Assembly (NCBI GenBank): GCA_963782045.1 | Contig: CAWAIR010000037.1 | Coordinates: 496,001-560,000 of the forward strand | Length of the DNA stretch: 64,000 nt | Source: CAVSRC01 sp963782045 | GTDB taxonomy: Bacteria; Pseudomonadota; Alphaproteobacteria; Rhizobiales; Kaistiaceae | Direction of reading: 5' to 3' | In this document: positions 53,978 to 63,165 of the stretch, in pieces | How the letters are laid out: every line of letters starts with the position of its first letter | Numbering within the stretch: the first letter of the stretch is position 1 | The notes under the pieces: model-generated | What the model was told of the DNA's origin: nothing | Seen by the model: only the letters and a program-made list of their open reading frames with translations | Database searches by the model: none | Program-made: the position numbers and the translations under genes

Positions 53978-55389
53978 ATGAAGCTCTGGCGGGTTGCCGG
54001 CGTTCTCTCCCTGATCGGCGCCGAGGCGCTGCTCTACGGCTACTCCTATCCGTTCTTCTCGCTGGCGCTGGAGAAGCACGGGCTGGCGACATGGGCGATC
54101 GGCCTCAACGCCTCGCTCGCCGGCGCCGGCATCCTGGTGGTCGGGCCGATCCTGCCCAGGCTCATCGCCCGCTTCGGCGTGCGCCTGATCGTGGCGACGA
54201 TGTTCGCCATCTCGCTCCCTCCTTCGCGGCGATCCTCGCCGCCGACAATCTCTTCGTCTGGTTCGCCGCCCGCTTCGTCATGGGCGCCTGCTTCGCGGCA
54301 CTGTGGACGACCACCGAGATCTGGCTGAACGGCGTGGTCGACGACCGCCACCGCGGCCGCATCATCGGCGCCTCGGGCACGCTCTACGCCACCTGCCAGT
54401 TCATCGGGCCGCTGGTGCTCGGCGGCGTCGGCGTCAACGGTTCGCTGCCGCTCATCGTCGCCATGGTGCCGCTGGCGGCCGGCGTCGTCATCGCGCTCTC
54501 CATCCGCCCGGCGGCCGGTGCCGCCGAGGACGAGGAAGAGAGCGGCGACGCCCATACGTTCAAGCTCGCCCTGGCGGCAGCCGGAGGGCTGATCGCCGCC
54601 GGCTTCCTCGGCGGCATCGGCGAGACGGCGATGCAGAGCCTGCTGCCGCTCTATGGCCTCGCCCACGGTCTCAACGACGCCGAAGCCGCCCGGCTGGTGG
54701 CCGTCTTCAGCCTCGGCGAGGCGGTGCTGGTCGCGGGGCTCGGCTGGATGGCGGACCGCTACGGGCGCACGATCGTCCTGCTGTTCTGTTCGGTCGGCGC
54801 GGCGCTCACCAGCTTCGCGCTGCCCTTCGCCATGGGCCACAGCCTCATGGCGGCGCCGGTGCTGTTCCTCGCCGGCGGCACCATCTCCGGCATCTACACA
54901 CTCGGCGTCGTGCTCATCGGTCAGGATTTTCGCGGGCAGAAGCTCGCTGTCGTCTCGACCGGCTTCGCCATGGCCTATTCGGCGGGCTCGATCGTCGGCT
55001 CCACGCCGGTCGGCTATCTGGTCGACCTGTTCGGCGCCGAAGCGCTGCCCATCGCCATCGCCGTCGGCTTCACCATCCTCACGATCTATCTCCTCCAGCG
55101 CGGCCGCGTGGCGGAAGCCGAGGACGGCGTTGCCGCTACCGAGGCGCCGGAAGACGCACCGCTTCCCGACGTCAATTTCGACATGTCATTCCTTCACCAG
55201 CTCGAACCGGTCGACGTCGAACAGGCCGAAATTGGTGATCTTCATGTGCGGAATGACCGGGAGTGGCAGGAAAGCAACCTGGAGGAATGGTTCCGGCAGC
55301 GTGCAGCCGATCTCTCGCGCCGCTCGGCGCAGCGGCATCAGGCCGGCGTGGACCGCCTCGAACGGTTCGAGGCTCATCAGGCCGGCTAG
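53978..55389 (+). CDS. MFS transporter, single-base frameshift; 3' end overlaps adenine deaminase antisense
   Basis: Twelve-segment major facilitator: MKLWRVAGVLSLIGAEALLY, FVWFAARFVMGACFAALWTT with ENLNGVVDDRHRGR-like NGVVDDRHRGR loop, GLGWMADRYGRTIVLLF as the second-half signature, and LAGGTISGIYTLGVVLIGQ. At 54211-54222 one base is missing in the CCC run: adding it joins FAISL to PSFAAILAADNLFVWFAARF. About 470 residues as read, longer than usual, because the frame runs 200 bases past the expected C terminus (EAPEDAPLPD) into antisense of the adenine deaminase gene. A stop may have been lost or the overlap is real. Substrate unknown. Confidence 0.83.
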
Positions 55390-56893
55390 CGGCAGCGCCA
55401 ACTCGGCCAGCACCCTGCCGCCGCCCGCCACCACGAAGCCGCCGCCGATCTCGCGCAGCCGGTTGACCGCCGCGGCCATGTCGTCGTCGTCCATGCCGAC
55501 AACGCAGATGTTGTGGCTGTCGTGGCCGACCGAGGAGGCGATGGCGCCCTGTTTCATGCCGAAGCCGGTGACGAAGGCGCGACCGATCGAGCCATCGACG
55601 CCGTGGCGCTCGACGACCGCCACCTTGGCGATGTCGTTGGCAGGGTCGGCGACGCGCTCGTTGCCCTTGGCTGGCACCGGCTTGCGGATGTGGTCGGTGA
55701 CCACCCTCCCCGGCGCCACGCCGATCATCGAAAGCTCGGCGGCGGCACCGGGAATGCGGAAATCGGCTGGGACGATCTCGCGCAGCTTGACGCTGTCGAG
55801 GCCAACCGGCGCGACCCTCTTGCGCGTCGCAAAGAGCGCATCGTCGACGATGCGGCCGGCCGAGATCACCGTCTTCACCGAACATTGGGCGAGATCGCCA
55901 ACCAGCACGATATCGGCGCGACGGCCGGGGGCGATCATGCCGCGGTCCTTGAGGCCGAAGGCGTTGGCCGCCGACCAGCTCGCGGCACGATAGACGTGGT
56001 GCAGCGGGCGGCCGAGCGCGATCAGCGTGCGCACCATGTAGTCGAGGTGGCCCTCTTCAGCGATGTCGAGCGGGTTGCGGTCGTCGGTGCACAGGCAACA
56101 GAAGCTCGACGAATGCTCGTCGAGGATTTCTGCGAGGGCGTGCAGGTCCTTGGTGACCGAGCCCTCGCGGATGAGGACCGCCAGCCCCTTCTTCAGCTTC
56201 TCGCGGCCGTCCTCGGCGATAGTGGTCTCGTGGTCGGTGCGGATGCGCGCAGCGAGGTAGCCGTTGAGGTCATAGCCGCGGACCAGCGGCGCGTGGCCGT
56301 CGATGTGGCCGTCCTGGAAGGCGACCAGCTTGTCGAGGACGTCGTCGCGGCTCGCCAGCACCCCGGGGAAGTTCATGAACTCGGCAAGGCCGATGACCTT
56401 GGAATGCGAAGCGAGCGGCAGCAGGTCGGCGGCGGTGAGCGTGGCGCCTGACGTCTCGAAGCTGGTCGCCGGCACGCAGGAGGAGAGTTGGACGCGGAGG
56501 TCCATGATCGTCGTCTCGGACGAACTCGAGGAAGAAGCGAATGCCTTCCAGCCCCAGCACATTGGCGATCTCGTGCGGGTCACAGATCGCGGTGGTGACG
56601 CCGTGCGGCAGGACGCAGCGATCGAATTCCTGCGGGGTGACCAGCGAGGATTCGACATGGAGATGGGTGTCGATGAAGCCGGGCACGGCGAAGAGGCCGC
56701 TGCCGTCGATCTCGCGCGTGCCCTCATAAGGCTCGTAAGTGCCGACGATGCGGTCGCCGCAGATGGCGATGTCGGTGACGGTGACGCCGCCATAGACGAT
56801 GTCGAGCAGGCCGACATTCTTGATCACCATGTCCGCGGGCGCGGCGCCCCTGCCCTGATCGATGGCGCGCGAGAGAAAGGCCTTGTCGGTCAT
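55186..56893 (-). CDS. ade: Adenine deaminase, single-base frameshift
   Basis: Amidohydrolase that converts adenine to hypoxanthine for purine salvage. About 568 residues when restored, as expected. Metal-binding motif PGFIDTHLHVESS, then HGVTTAICDPHEIANVLG, SFCCLCTDDRNPLDIAEEGH and the C-terminal GHDSHNICVVGMDDDDM are family-specific. At 56521-56527 the + strand CGAACTC has one extra A. Removing it changes FLEFVRDDDHG to FLESSETTIMDLRVQLSSCV and joins both halves. The start ATG at the complement of 56891-56893 begins MTDKAFLSRAIDQGRG. It is two bases from the higA stop, but co-regulation is unlikely. Confidence 0.93.
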
Positions 56894-56895
56894 GC

Positions 56896-57216
56896 TCAGG
56901 CTGCCCTCGGCTCGATGGAATTGAGGTCGGATGCGATCTGCCGGCGCCGCTCCATGAGGTCGAAATCGGTCTGCAGGCCGAGGAAGAAGCCTTCCGACAC
57001 GCCGAAGAAGCGGGCGAGCCGCAGGTCGGTGTCGGCCGTCGCGTCGCGTTTTCCCAGCACGATCTCGTTGATCCGGCGCGGCGGAACATGAACGGCGCGG
57101 GCGAGCGCGTTCTGGCTGATCCCCATGGGCTTCAGAAACTCTTCAAGGAGGATTTCGCCCGGATGGGGATTGGGCAGGCGATCCCTATCCCTTGTGGTAG
57201 TCGACGATTTCGACAT
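56896..57216 (-). CDS. higA: HigA-type antitoxin, orphan
   Basis: 106-residue HigA-family DNA-binding antitoxin with the typical opening LPNPHPGEILLEEFLKPMGI and helix-turn-helix SQNALARAVHVPPRRINEIV, then GKRDATADTDLRLARFFGVS. The ATG at 57216 lies inside the remnant higB; the frame is also open from an upstream ATG at 57234. Its partner toxin gene is reduced to the last 25 codons (57185-57262), so no toxin can be made here. Such orphans often persist as autonomous repressors or protect against related toxins elsewhere. Confidence 0.9.
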   Translation of the reverse strand: MSKSSTTTRDRDRLPNPHPGEILLEEFLKPMGISQNALARAVHVPPRRINEIVLGKRDATADTDLRLARFFGVSEGFFLGLQTDFDLMERRRQIASDLNSIEPRAA

Positions 57217-57262
57217 TCCTCGCTCCTCCTTCATGCCACTCGAAACAAATCCGCCATTCTCG
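57185..57262 (-). pseudogene. higB: Truncated HigB toxin (last 25 codons)
   Basis: The minus strand from 57262 reads REWRICFEWHEGGARNVEIV, then DYHKG and a stop at 57185-57187, the standard C terminus of RelE/HigB toxins upstream of higA. An in-frame TAA lies immediately upstream at 57263-57265, and the neighbouring dehydrogenase gene ends at 57288. The rest of higB is gone, so a deletion removed it and left the antitoxin. Confidence 0.85.
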
Positions 57263-57287
57263 TTATATAATGCAAGGCGTTATACGC

Positions 57288-58250
57288 TCATGCCGGCTCG
57301 ATCTGCCGCACCGGCTCGCCCTTGAGCCAGGCGGCGATATCTTCGACCGCGTCGCGGTAGAAGACGTGGTAGGTCGCGTCGGTAACGTAGCCGATATGGG
57401 GCGTGGCGATCAGCCGCTCGATGCGCCGGAACCGGTGATCGGCCGGCAGCGGCTCGCGGTCGTAGACGTCGAGGCCGGCGCCGGCGAGGCGGCCGCCTTC
57501 GAGCACGTCGATGAGCGCCGCCTCGTCGACGATCGGCCCGCGCGAGGTGTTGACCAGGAAGGCGGTCGGCTTCATCAGCGCCAGCTCGGTGGCGCCGATC
57601 AGCCCGCGCGTACCGGCGTTGAGCGGCACGTGGACCGAGACGATGTCGGACGTCGACAGCAGTTCGGCGAGCGTGGCGACGCGGATGGCGCCGGCCTCAG
57701 CCGCGCGCGCATCGGTGAGGTTGGGGCTCCAGGCGGCGACCTCCATCTCGAAATCGACGCCGACGCGCGCTACGCGCGTGCCGAGGCGACCGAGACCGAC
57801 GAGGCCGAGGCGCTTGTTGACGAGATCGACCGAGACGCGCTGCTGCCAGCCGGCGCCGGCGCGAAAGTCCGCGACTTCCGCCGGCACGTTGCGCGCCAGC
57901 GCCAGGATCAGCGCCCAGGCGAGTTGCGCCGTCGAGCCGGCGACACCGTGGGTGCCGCAAACGGTGACGCCCTGGCGCGTCGCCGCCGCCACGTCGATCG
58001 AGGCGTTGCGCATGCCGGTGGTGACCAGCAGCTTCAGGCGCGGCAGGGCCGCCAGCAGGGCGGCATCGAAGACGGTGCGCTCGCGCATGGCGACGATGAC
58101 GTCGAAATCGGCGAGCGCGGCGACGAGCGCCGGCTCGCCGTCGATGTGGCGGTTGAAGACGGCAACCTCGACCTCGCCTGCGAGCGAATCCCAGTTGGCG
58201 AAGGTGAGCGCGACGTTCTGGTAGTCGTCGAGGATGGCGCAGCGGTGCAT
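57288..58250 (-). CDS. D-2-hydroxyacid dehydrogenase family protein
   Basis: 320-residue NAD-dependent D-isomer-specific 2-hydroxyacid dehydrogenase. The nucleotide-binding motif GLVGLGRLGTRVARV is near residue 150, followed by AAWSPNLTDARAAEAGA. Catalytic residues: Arg in NTSRGPIVDEAALIDVL, Glu in LDVYDREPLPADHRFRR and His in IATPHIGYVTDATYHVFYRD. The N-terminal FDVIVAMRERTVFDAALLAA is typical of the family. The physiological acid is not decidable. Its ATG is one base from the putA stop, so it may be co-transcribed with putA and involved in proline-derived metabolism. Confidence 0.9.
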   Translation of the reverse strand: MHRCAILDDYQNVALTFANWDSLAGEVEVAVFNRHIDGEPALVAALADFDVIVAMRERTVFDAALLAALPRLKLLVTTGMRNASIDVAAATRQGVTVCGTHGVAGSTAQLAWALILALARNVPAEVADFRAGAGWQQRVSVDLVNKRLGLVGLGRLGTRVARVGVDFEMEVAAWSPNLTDARAAEAGAIRVATLAELLSTSDIVSVHVPLNAGTRGLIGATELALMKPTAFLVNTSRGPIVDEAALIDVLEGGRLAGAGLDVYDREPLPADHRFRRIERLIATPHIGYVTDATYHVFYRDAVEDIAAWLKGEPVRQIEPA

Positions 58251-58251
58251 C

Positions 58252-61200
58252 TCACTCGTCCTCCATGGCGATCAGCGAGGCGTTGCCGCCGGCCGCTGCC
58301 GTGTTGACCGAAACCACCTGCTCCAGGGCGAAACGGCGGAGATAGTCGGGTCCGCCCGCCTTCGGTCCGGTGCCCGACAGGCCGGAGCCGCCGAAGGGCT
58401 GGGTGCCGACCACCGCGCCGATCATGTTGCGGTTGACATAGACGTTGCCGACCGGCAGCGCATCGACGATCGCCTCGACCGTGTCGTCGATGCGGCTGTG
58501 GATGCCGAGCGTCAGGCCGTAGCCGGTGGCGGCGATGGCGGCGACCAGCTTGTCGCGCTCGGCCGGCTTCCAGCGCACGACATGGAGGATCGGACCGAAC
58601 ACCTCGCGCGTCAGGCGGGCCGGGGAATCCAGCTCGATGATGTGTGGTGCGACGAAGGTCCCCCCTCCGGCGCCGCCCCGGCCTGGCGGATGGTGGCGAA
58701 CGGCGCGGCACGCATGGCGGCGACGTGAGCATCGAGATTGGCCTTGGCTTCGGCGTCGATCACCGGGCCGACATCGGTGGCCGGATCGCGCGGGTCGCCG
58801 AGGCTGAGCTCGCCCGCCGCGCCGACGACCATCTCCAGCACGCGATCGGCGACATCGTCCTGCAGGCAGAGCAGCCTGAGCGCCGAACAGCGCTGACCGG
58901 CGGAGCGGAACGCTGAGATCACGACGTCATCGGCGACCTGCTCGGGCAGCGCCGTGGCGTCGGCGATCATGGCGTTGATGCCGCCGGTCTCGGCGATGAG
59001 CGGCACGATCGGCCCCTGCTTGGCGGCAAGCGCCCGGTTGATCGCCCAGGCGACCTCGGTCGAGCCGGTGAAGGCAACGCCGGCGACGTGCGCGTGGGCG
59101 GTGAGCGCGGCGCCGACCTTGCCATCGCCGGGCGCGAGCTGTGCCGCCGCCAGGGGCACGCCGGCCTTGTGCAGCAGCTCGAAGGCGCGGAAGGCGATGA
59201 GCGGCGTCTGCTCGGCCGGCTTGGCGACGACCGCGTTGCCGGCGGCAAGTGCCGCCACCGTCTGGCCGAGGAAGATGGCGAGGGGAAAGTTCCATGGCGA
59301 GATGCAGACGAACGTGCCGCGCCCGCGGCGGATCAGACGGTCGCTCTCGCCGGTCGGCCCGGGCATCGTCTCCGGCGCGAACAGGCGCCGCGCCTCGCTG
59401 GCGTAGTAGCGGCAGAAGTCGGCGGCCTCGCGCACCTCGGCGATGCCGTCGTTGAGCGTCTTGCCGCCCTCGCGGGCAAGCAGTCCGACGAGCGCATCGC
59501 GCTCGCCCTCGATCAGGTCGGCCAGCCGGTCGAGCGCGGCGGCACGCTCGCCGGCCGGGGTCCGCGACCACCGGGCGAAGCCGTCGCTGGCGGCGGCCAT
59601 GACTTCATCGATCAATTCAACCGGCAGCTCCACCACGTTGCCGACAATCGTCTTTCCGTCGACCGGGCTGACGACGGGCCGGGCAGCACCGGCCACCTTG
59701 GCGACGGTGAGCGGATGCGCGTCGACCGGCGCCTCGCCGGCCTCGCCGATGCCGGCGAGAAGCGCACCGAGGTCGGCGGTGCTGCCGAATTCGAGCCCCA
59801 TCGAGTTCTTCCGGTCCGGCGCGTAGAGGTCGCGGGGAAGGGCTACGCGGCTGTGGCGAACGCGGGCGCCGCCGTCGAGCAGCACCGCGGGACGCTTGAG
59901 CAGCTCCTCCACCGGTATGTCGGTATCGCCGACGACCGAGACGAAGGACGAGTTGGCGCCATTCTCGAGCAGACGGCGCACCAGATAGGCGAGCAGCTCG
60001 CGGTGGCCGCCGACCGGCGCGTAGATGCGGGCGGCAATGCCGGGATCTTCCTTGCGCAGTGCCGTGAATAGCGCCTCGCCCATGCCGTGCAGGCGCTGGA
60101 ACTCGAAGCCCGAGGGGCCGCCGGCAAGCTCCAGGATGGCGGCGACGGTGAGCGCGTTGTGGCTGGCGAATTGCGGATAGATGTGCGGGCGAAGCGCCAG
60201 CAGGCGCCGGGCGCAGGCGAGATAGGACTGATCGGTGGCGGGCTTGCGGGTGAACAGCGGATAGTCGGCGAGCCCGCGCTCCTGCGCGCGCTTGATCTCG
60301 GTGTCCCAATAGGCGCCCTTGACCAGGCGTACCATCAGCCGCCGGTCGAGCGCCGCGGCAAGGTCGCCGACCCAGTCGACCACCGCAGCGGCCCGCTTCT
60401 GATAGGCCTGGATGGCCAGACCGAAGCCGCCCCAGGCGGCGAGCGACGGGTCGGCCAGCACCTTCGCCACCACGTCGAGCGAAATCTCCAGGCGGTCGGC
60501 CTCCTCGGCGTCGACGGTGAAGTTGAGGTTGTGCGCCTTGGCGGCGCGGGCAAGCTCCAGCAGCCGCGGCGCCAGTTCCTTCAGCACCCGCTCGCGCTTC
60601 ACCGCCTCGTAGCGCGGGTGGAGCGCCGACAGTTTCACCGATATGCCCGGCCGGTCGGGCAGCAGCGTGTCGCTGCCAGCGGCCTTGCCGATGGCGGCAA
60701 TGGCGCCGGCATAGGCCTCGAAATAGCGCTCGGCGTCGGCGGCGGTGCGCGCCCCCTCGCCGAGCATGTCGTAGGAATGGCGGAAGCCCTCTTTCTCCAT
60801 GGCGCGGGCGCGGGAAAGCGCCTCGCCGATGGTCTGGCCGAGCACGAAATGGTGGCCGAGCACACGCATCGCCTGGCGGGTGGCGGTGCGCACCGCCGGC
60901 TTGCCGAGGCGGCTGACCAGACCCGCCACCAGCCGCTCCGGCGTGTCACCAGGATAGACGATGCGCGAGGTCAGGCCGAGCGCCCAGATGGAGGCGGCGA
61001 CGAACGGCTTGCCGCCGCTCCGCGCGCTCCAGTCGCCGCTGCCGATCTTGTCCTCGATCAGGCGGTCCTGGGTGGCCGCGTCGGGCACGCGCAGCAGCGC
61101 CTCGGCGAGCACCATCAGCGCCAGCCCCTCGCGGGTGGAGAGGGCGAACTCGCGCAGGAAGTCTTCCAGCTCGCCGATGCCGCCGGAGGCGGAGCGGATC

Positions 61201-61355
61201 GCCTCGATCAGGCGCGTGGCGCGCCCATCGATGCGCCGCTCGGCCGCCGCATCGAGCGCGGTCTCGCGGATGAAGCCGCGGATCAGCGCGCCGTCGTCGG
61301 GCGCATAACTTGCGGAAAAGGCGGGGATCGCCGCCGCGGCGGGTTGGCTGGTCAT
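58252..61355 (-). CDS. putA: Bifunctional proline dehydrogenase/P5C dehydrogenase PutA, single-base frameshift
   Basis: Oxidises proline to glutamate at the membrane in two steps: an FAD proline dehydrogenase domain (about residues 90-450; motifs VKLSALHPRYEAVKRERVLK, RLVKGAYWDTEIKRAQERGL) and an NAD aldehyde dehydrogenase domain (about 500-970; CISPWNFPLAIFLGQTVAAL, FTGSTEVAWAIN and catalytic Cys in SAGQRCSALRLL). No N-terminal ribbon-helix-helix, so it is not its own repressor. At 58660-58665 a run of six C lacks one: adding it turns EGGPSSHHTSSS into EGGTFVAPHIIELDSP and then MFGPILHVVRWKPAERDKL. 1034 residues restored. ATG at 61355 with GGAAGGAG upstream. A nearby Lrp regulator (15558) is far away. 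Confidence 0.94.
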
Positions 61356-61493
61356 CGACGCTCCTTCCTGGAGCGCAAGGATTGCAGCCTTTGTGCCAGA
61401 GCGACAAGCCTTTGCTCGTGGCGCCCGAGATTGCCGAATTTGCCGCAATCCCCTATTTCGAGATGCTTCGGGGGCGAGCAGGAGCACCGGATC

Positions 61494-61960
61494 ATGCGCT
61501 TTTCGACGGTGACAGGGCTGACGCTGGCGGCCATGGCGGCGCTTGCCGCCTGCTCCGAAAAGGGCCCCTATCTCGACATCTCCGGCGGCGGCTTCGTCTT
61601 CAACTACCGCCTGTCGGAGGCCTATGAGGGCTTCATCGCGGCGCCGCTGCGCACGCTCCCCGACCATGCGCGCATCGAGGCGACCTTCGAGAACCCGGCC
61701 GGCGGACCGCCGATCGTGATGGCGAAGGACGTCGTGGCGAACCGCCGGGAATATTCCTTCACCACCGATGCGCTCCACGGCATCAAGGCGGACAGGGACT
61801 ATGACGTCACCGTCCGGCTGGTCGCGGCCGACGGCACCACCATCGAGACGATCGACAAGAAGTGCACTCCGATCTCGATCAGTCGGTGCTCGCCGACAAG
61901 CCGCTCACCATCGGCCCGGGTTACACGCCCAATCCGGCGCTGAAGCCGTCGGGCGGATAG
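61494..61960 (+). CDS. Small outer-envelope lipoprotein, single-base frameshift
   Basis: About 155 residues when restored. A lipoprotein signal MRFSTVTGLTLAAMAALAAC has the lipobox LAAC. The body (GGGFVFNYRLSEAYEGFIAA, ARIEATFENPAGGPPIVMAK) is not from a family I can name. Near 61866-61870 a base is missing: adding one changes PISISRCSP to SDLDQSVLADKPLTIGPGYT and then NPALKPSGG with stop at 61958-61960. The ATG has GGAG about 11 bases upstream. It is divergent from putA and directly followed by the GFA gene, ten bases after its restored stop. Confidence 0.75.
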
Positions 61961-61968
61961 GAGAAACC

Positions 61969-62448
61969 ATGGCTGAGACCTACGCCGGCGGCTGCTCGTG
62001 CGGCGCGGTGCGCTTCCGCCTCACCTCGGCGCCGATGTTCGTCCATTGCTGCCATTGCCTCGACTGCCAGAAGCAGACCGGCGGCGCCTTCGCCATCAAC
62101 GCGCTCATCGAGACCGACCGCATCGAGATGCTGGGGAGCGCGCCGCAGGCGGTGTCGATGCCGACCGATAGCGGCCGGCCGCACGACATCTACCGCTGCC
62201 CCGAATGCAAGGTGGCGGTGTGGAGCGACTACGGCCGTCGGCCGTATCTGCGCTTCGTGCGCGTCGCCACGCTCGACGACCCGCATGCGATCACGCCGGA
62301 CGTGCACATCTACACGCGCACCAAGGTGCCGTGGGTGGCGCTGCCGGCCGACGTGCCGGCCTTCGCCGAATTCTACGACATGAAGGCGCTGTGGCCGACC
62401 GAAGCGCAGGAGCGCCGGCGGGCCGCTTCCGCCGCGGCGCGCGGCTGA
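61969..62448 (+). CDS. GFA-family zinc protein (S-(hydroxymethyl)glutathione synthase-like)
   Basis: 159-residue GFA-domain protein (PF04828). Zinc ligands: GCSCGAVRF, HCCHCLDCQKQTGGAF and YRCPECKVAVWSDY. The family was named for activating formaldehyde with glutathione, but most members have no proven role. No membrane segment. Its ATG follows GGAGAAACC, and its neighbours are a lipoprotein and a YCII protein on the same strand. Confidence 0.9.
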   Translation: MAETYAGGCSCGAVRFRLTSAPMFVHCCHCLDCQKQTGGAFAINALIETDRIEMLGSAPQAVSMPTDSGRPHDIYRCPECKVAVWSDYGRRPYLRFVRVATLDDPHAITPDVHIYTRTKVPWVALPADVPAFAEFYDMKALWPTEAQERRRAASAAARG

Positions 62449-62545
62449 AATTTCTTCCGCCGCCTGTCGAAATCGGCGCCGCCCGTTCGTCGTTGTGTCA
62501 GAGGCGCGATTTCGGACCGCCGGCCGCCGAAGGGGAACCATATTC

Positions 62546-62899
62546 ATGAAATACATGCTCATGCTCTACGTTGATGAGGCCGCCTTCCCCAAGCTCAGCC
62601 CGGAGGAACAGCAGCGCGGTCTTGCCGCCTACGCCGCCTATACCGAGGCACTGACCAAGGCCGGCATCGTGGTCGCCTGGGACCGGCTGCAGCCGAGCCC
62701 CGCGGCGGTGACGCTGCGCCAGGCGGCCGGCCAGATGGAGGTGCGCGACGGCCCCTTCACCGAGGCCAAGGAGCATCTCGGCGGCTTCTACATCATCGAC
62801 GTTCCCGACCGCGACGCCGCGCTCGCCTGGGCGGCGCGCTGTCCGGCGACCGGCCACGGCGCCGTCGAGCTGCGGCCGCTGTGGGCCCAACCAGGCTGA
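62546..62899 (+). CDS. YCII-related domain protein
   Basis: 117-residue YciI-like dimeric alpha-beta barrel protein: MKYMLMLYVDEAAFPKLSPE, VRDGPFTEAKEHLGGFYIID (the DGPFxExKExLGGFY signature) and AARCPATGHGAVELRPLW. Members often act with RNA polymerase sigma factors or as small enzymes; function unknown. It lies 97 bases after the GFA gene and 11 bases before the reductase-like pseudogene. Confidence 0.9.
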   Translation: MKYMLMLYVDEAAFPKLSPEEQQRGLAAYAAYTEALTKAGIVVAWDRLQPSPAAVTLRQAAGQMEVRDGPFTEAKEHLGGFYIIDVPDRDAALAWAARCPATGHGAVELRPLWAQPG

Positions 62900-62910
62900 A
62901 GGGAGGAGCC

Positions 62911-63152
62911 ATGCGCAGGCTGATCGTCTTCAACCACGTCTCGCTCGACGGCTACATCGAGGACGCCCGGGGCGACATGAGCTGGGCGCACATACGGGCC
63001 GCCGACCCCGAGTGGAACGAATTCGTCGAGGGGCACTCCCGCGGCGGCGGCCGGACGATGTTCGAAGGCCCGCGCCGCTGCGGCTGAAGCGGACGGGCCT
63101 GCGCGCCTTCGAGAACGGCAACGTCGTCCTCTGGTACGTGCCGGCCGAATAA
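62911..63152 (+). pseudogene. Dihydrofolate-reductase-like (RibD C-terminal domain) pseudogene with internal deletion
   Basis: The first 45 codons are a normal start: MRRLIVFNHVSLDGYIEDAR, then GDMSWAHIRAADPEWNEFVE. The frame then jumps from GHSRGGG directly to RTMFEG, a motif that normally lies near residue 150, so roughly 110 codons are missing. It shifts again and the end reads LRLKRTGLRAFENGNVVLWY, VPAE and stop in another frame. The two G-rich ends (GCGGCGG) may have recombined. No functional protein is possible. Confidence 0.85.
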
Positions 63153-63165
63153 GGGCCGCGGCCTC

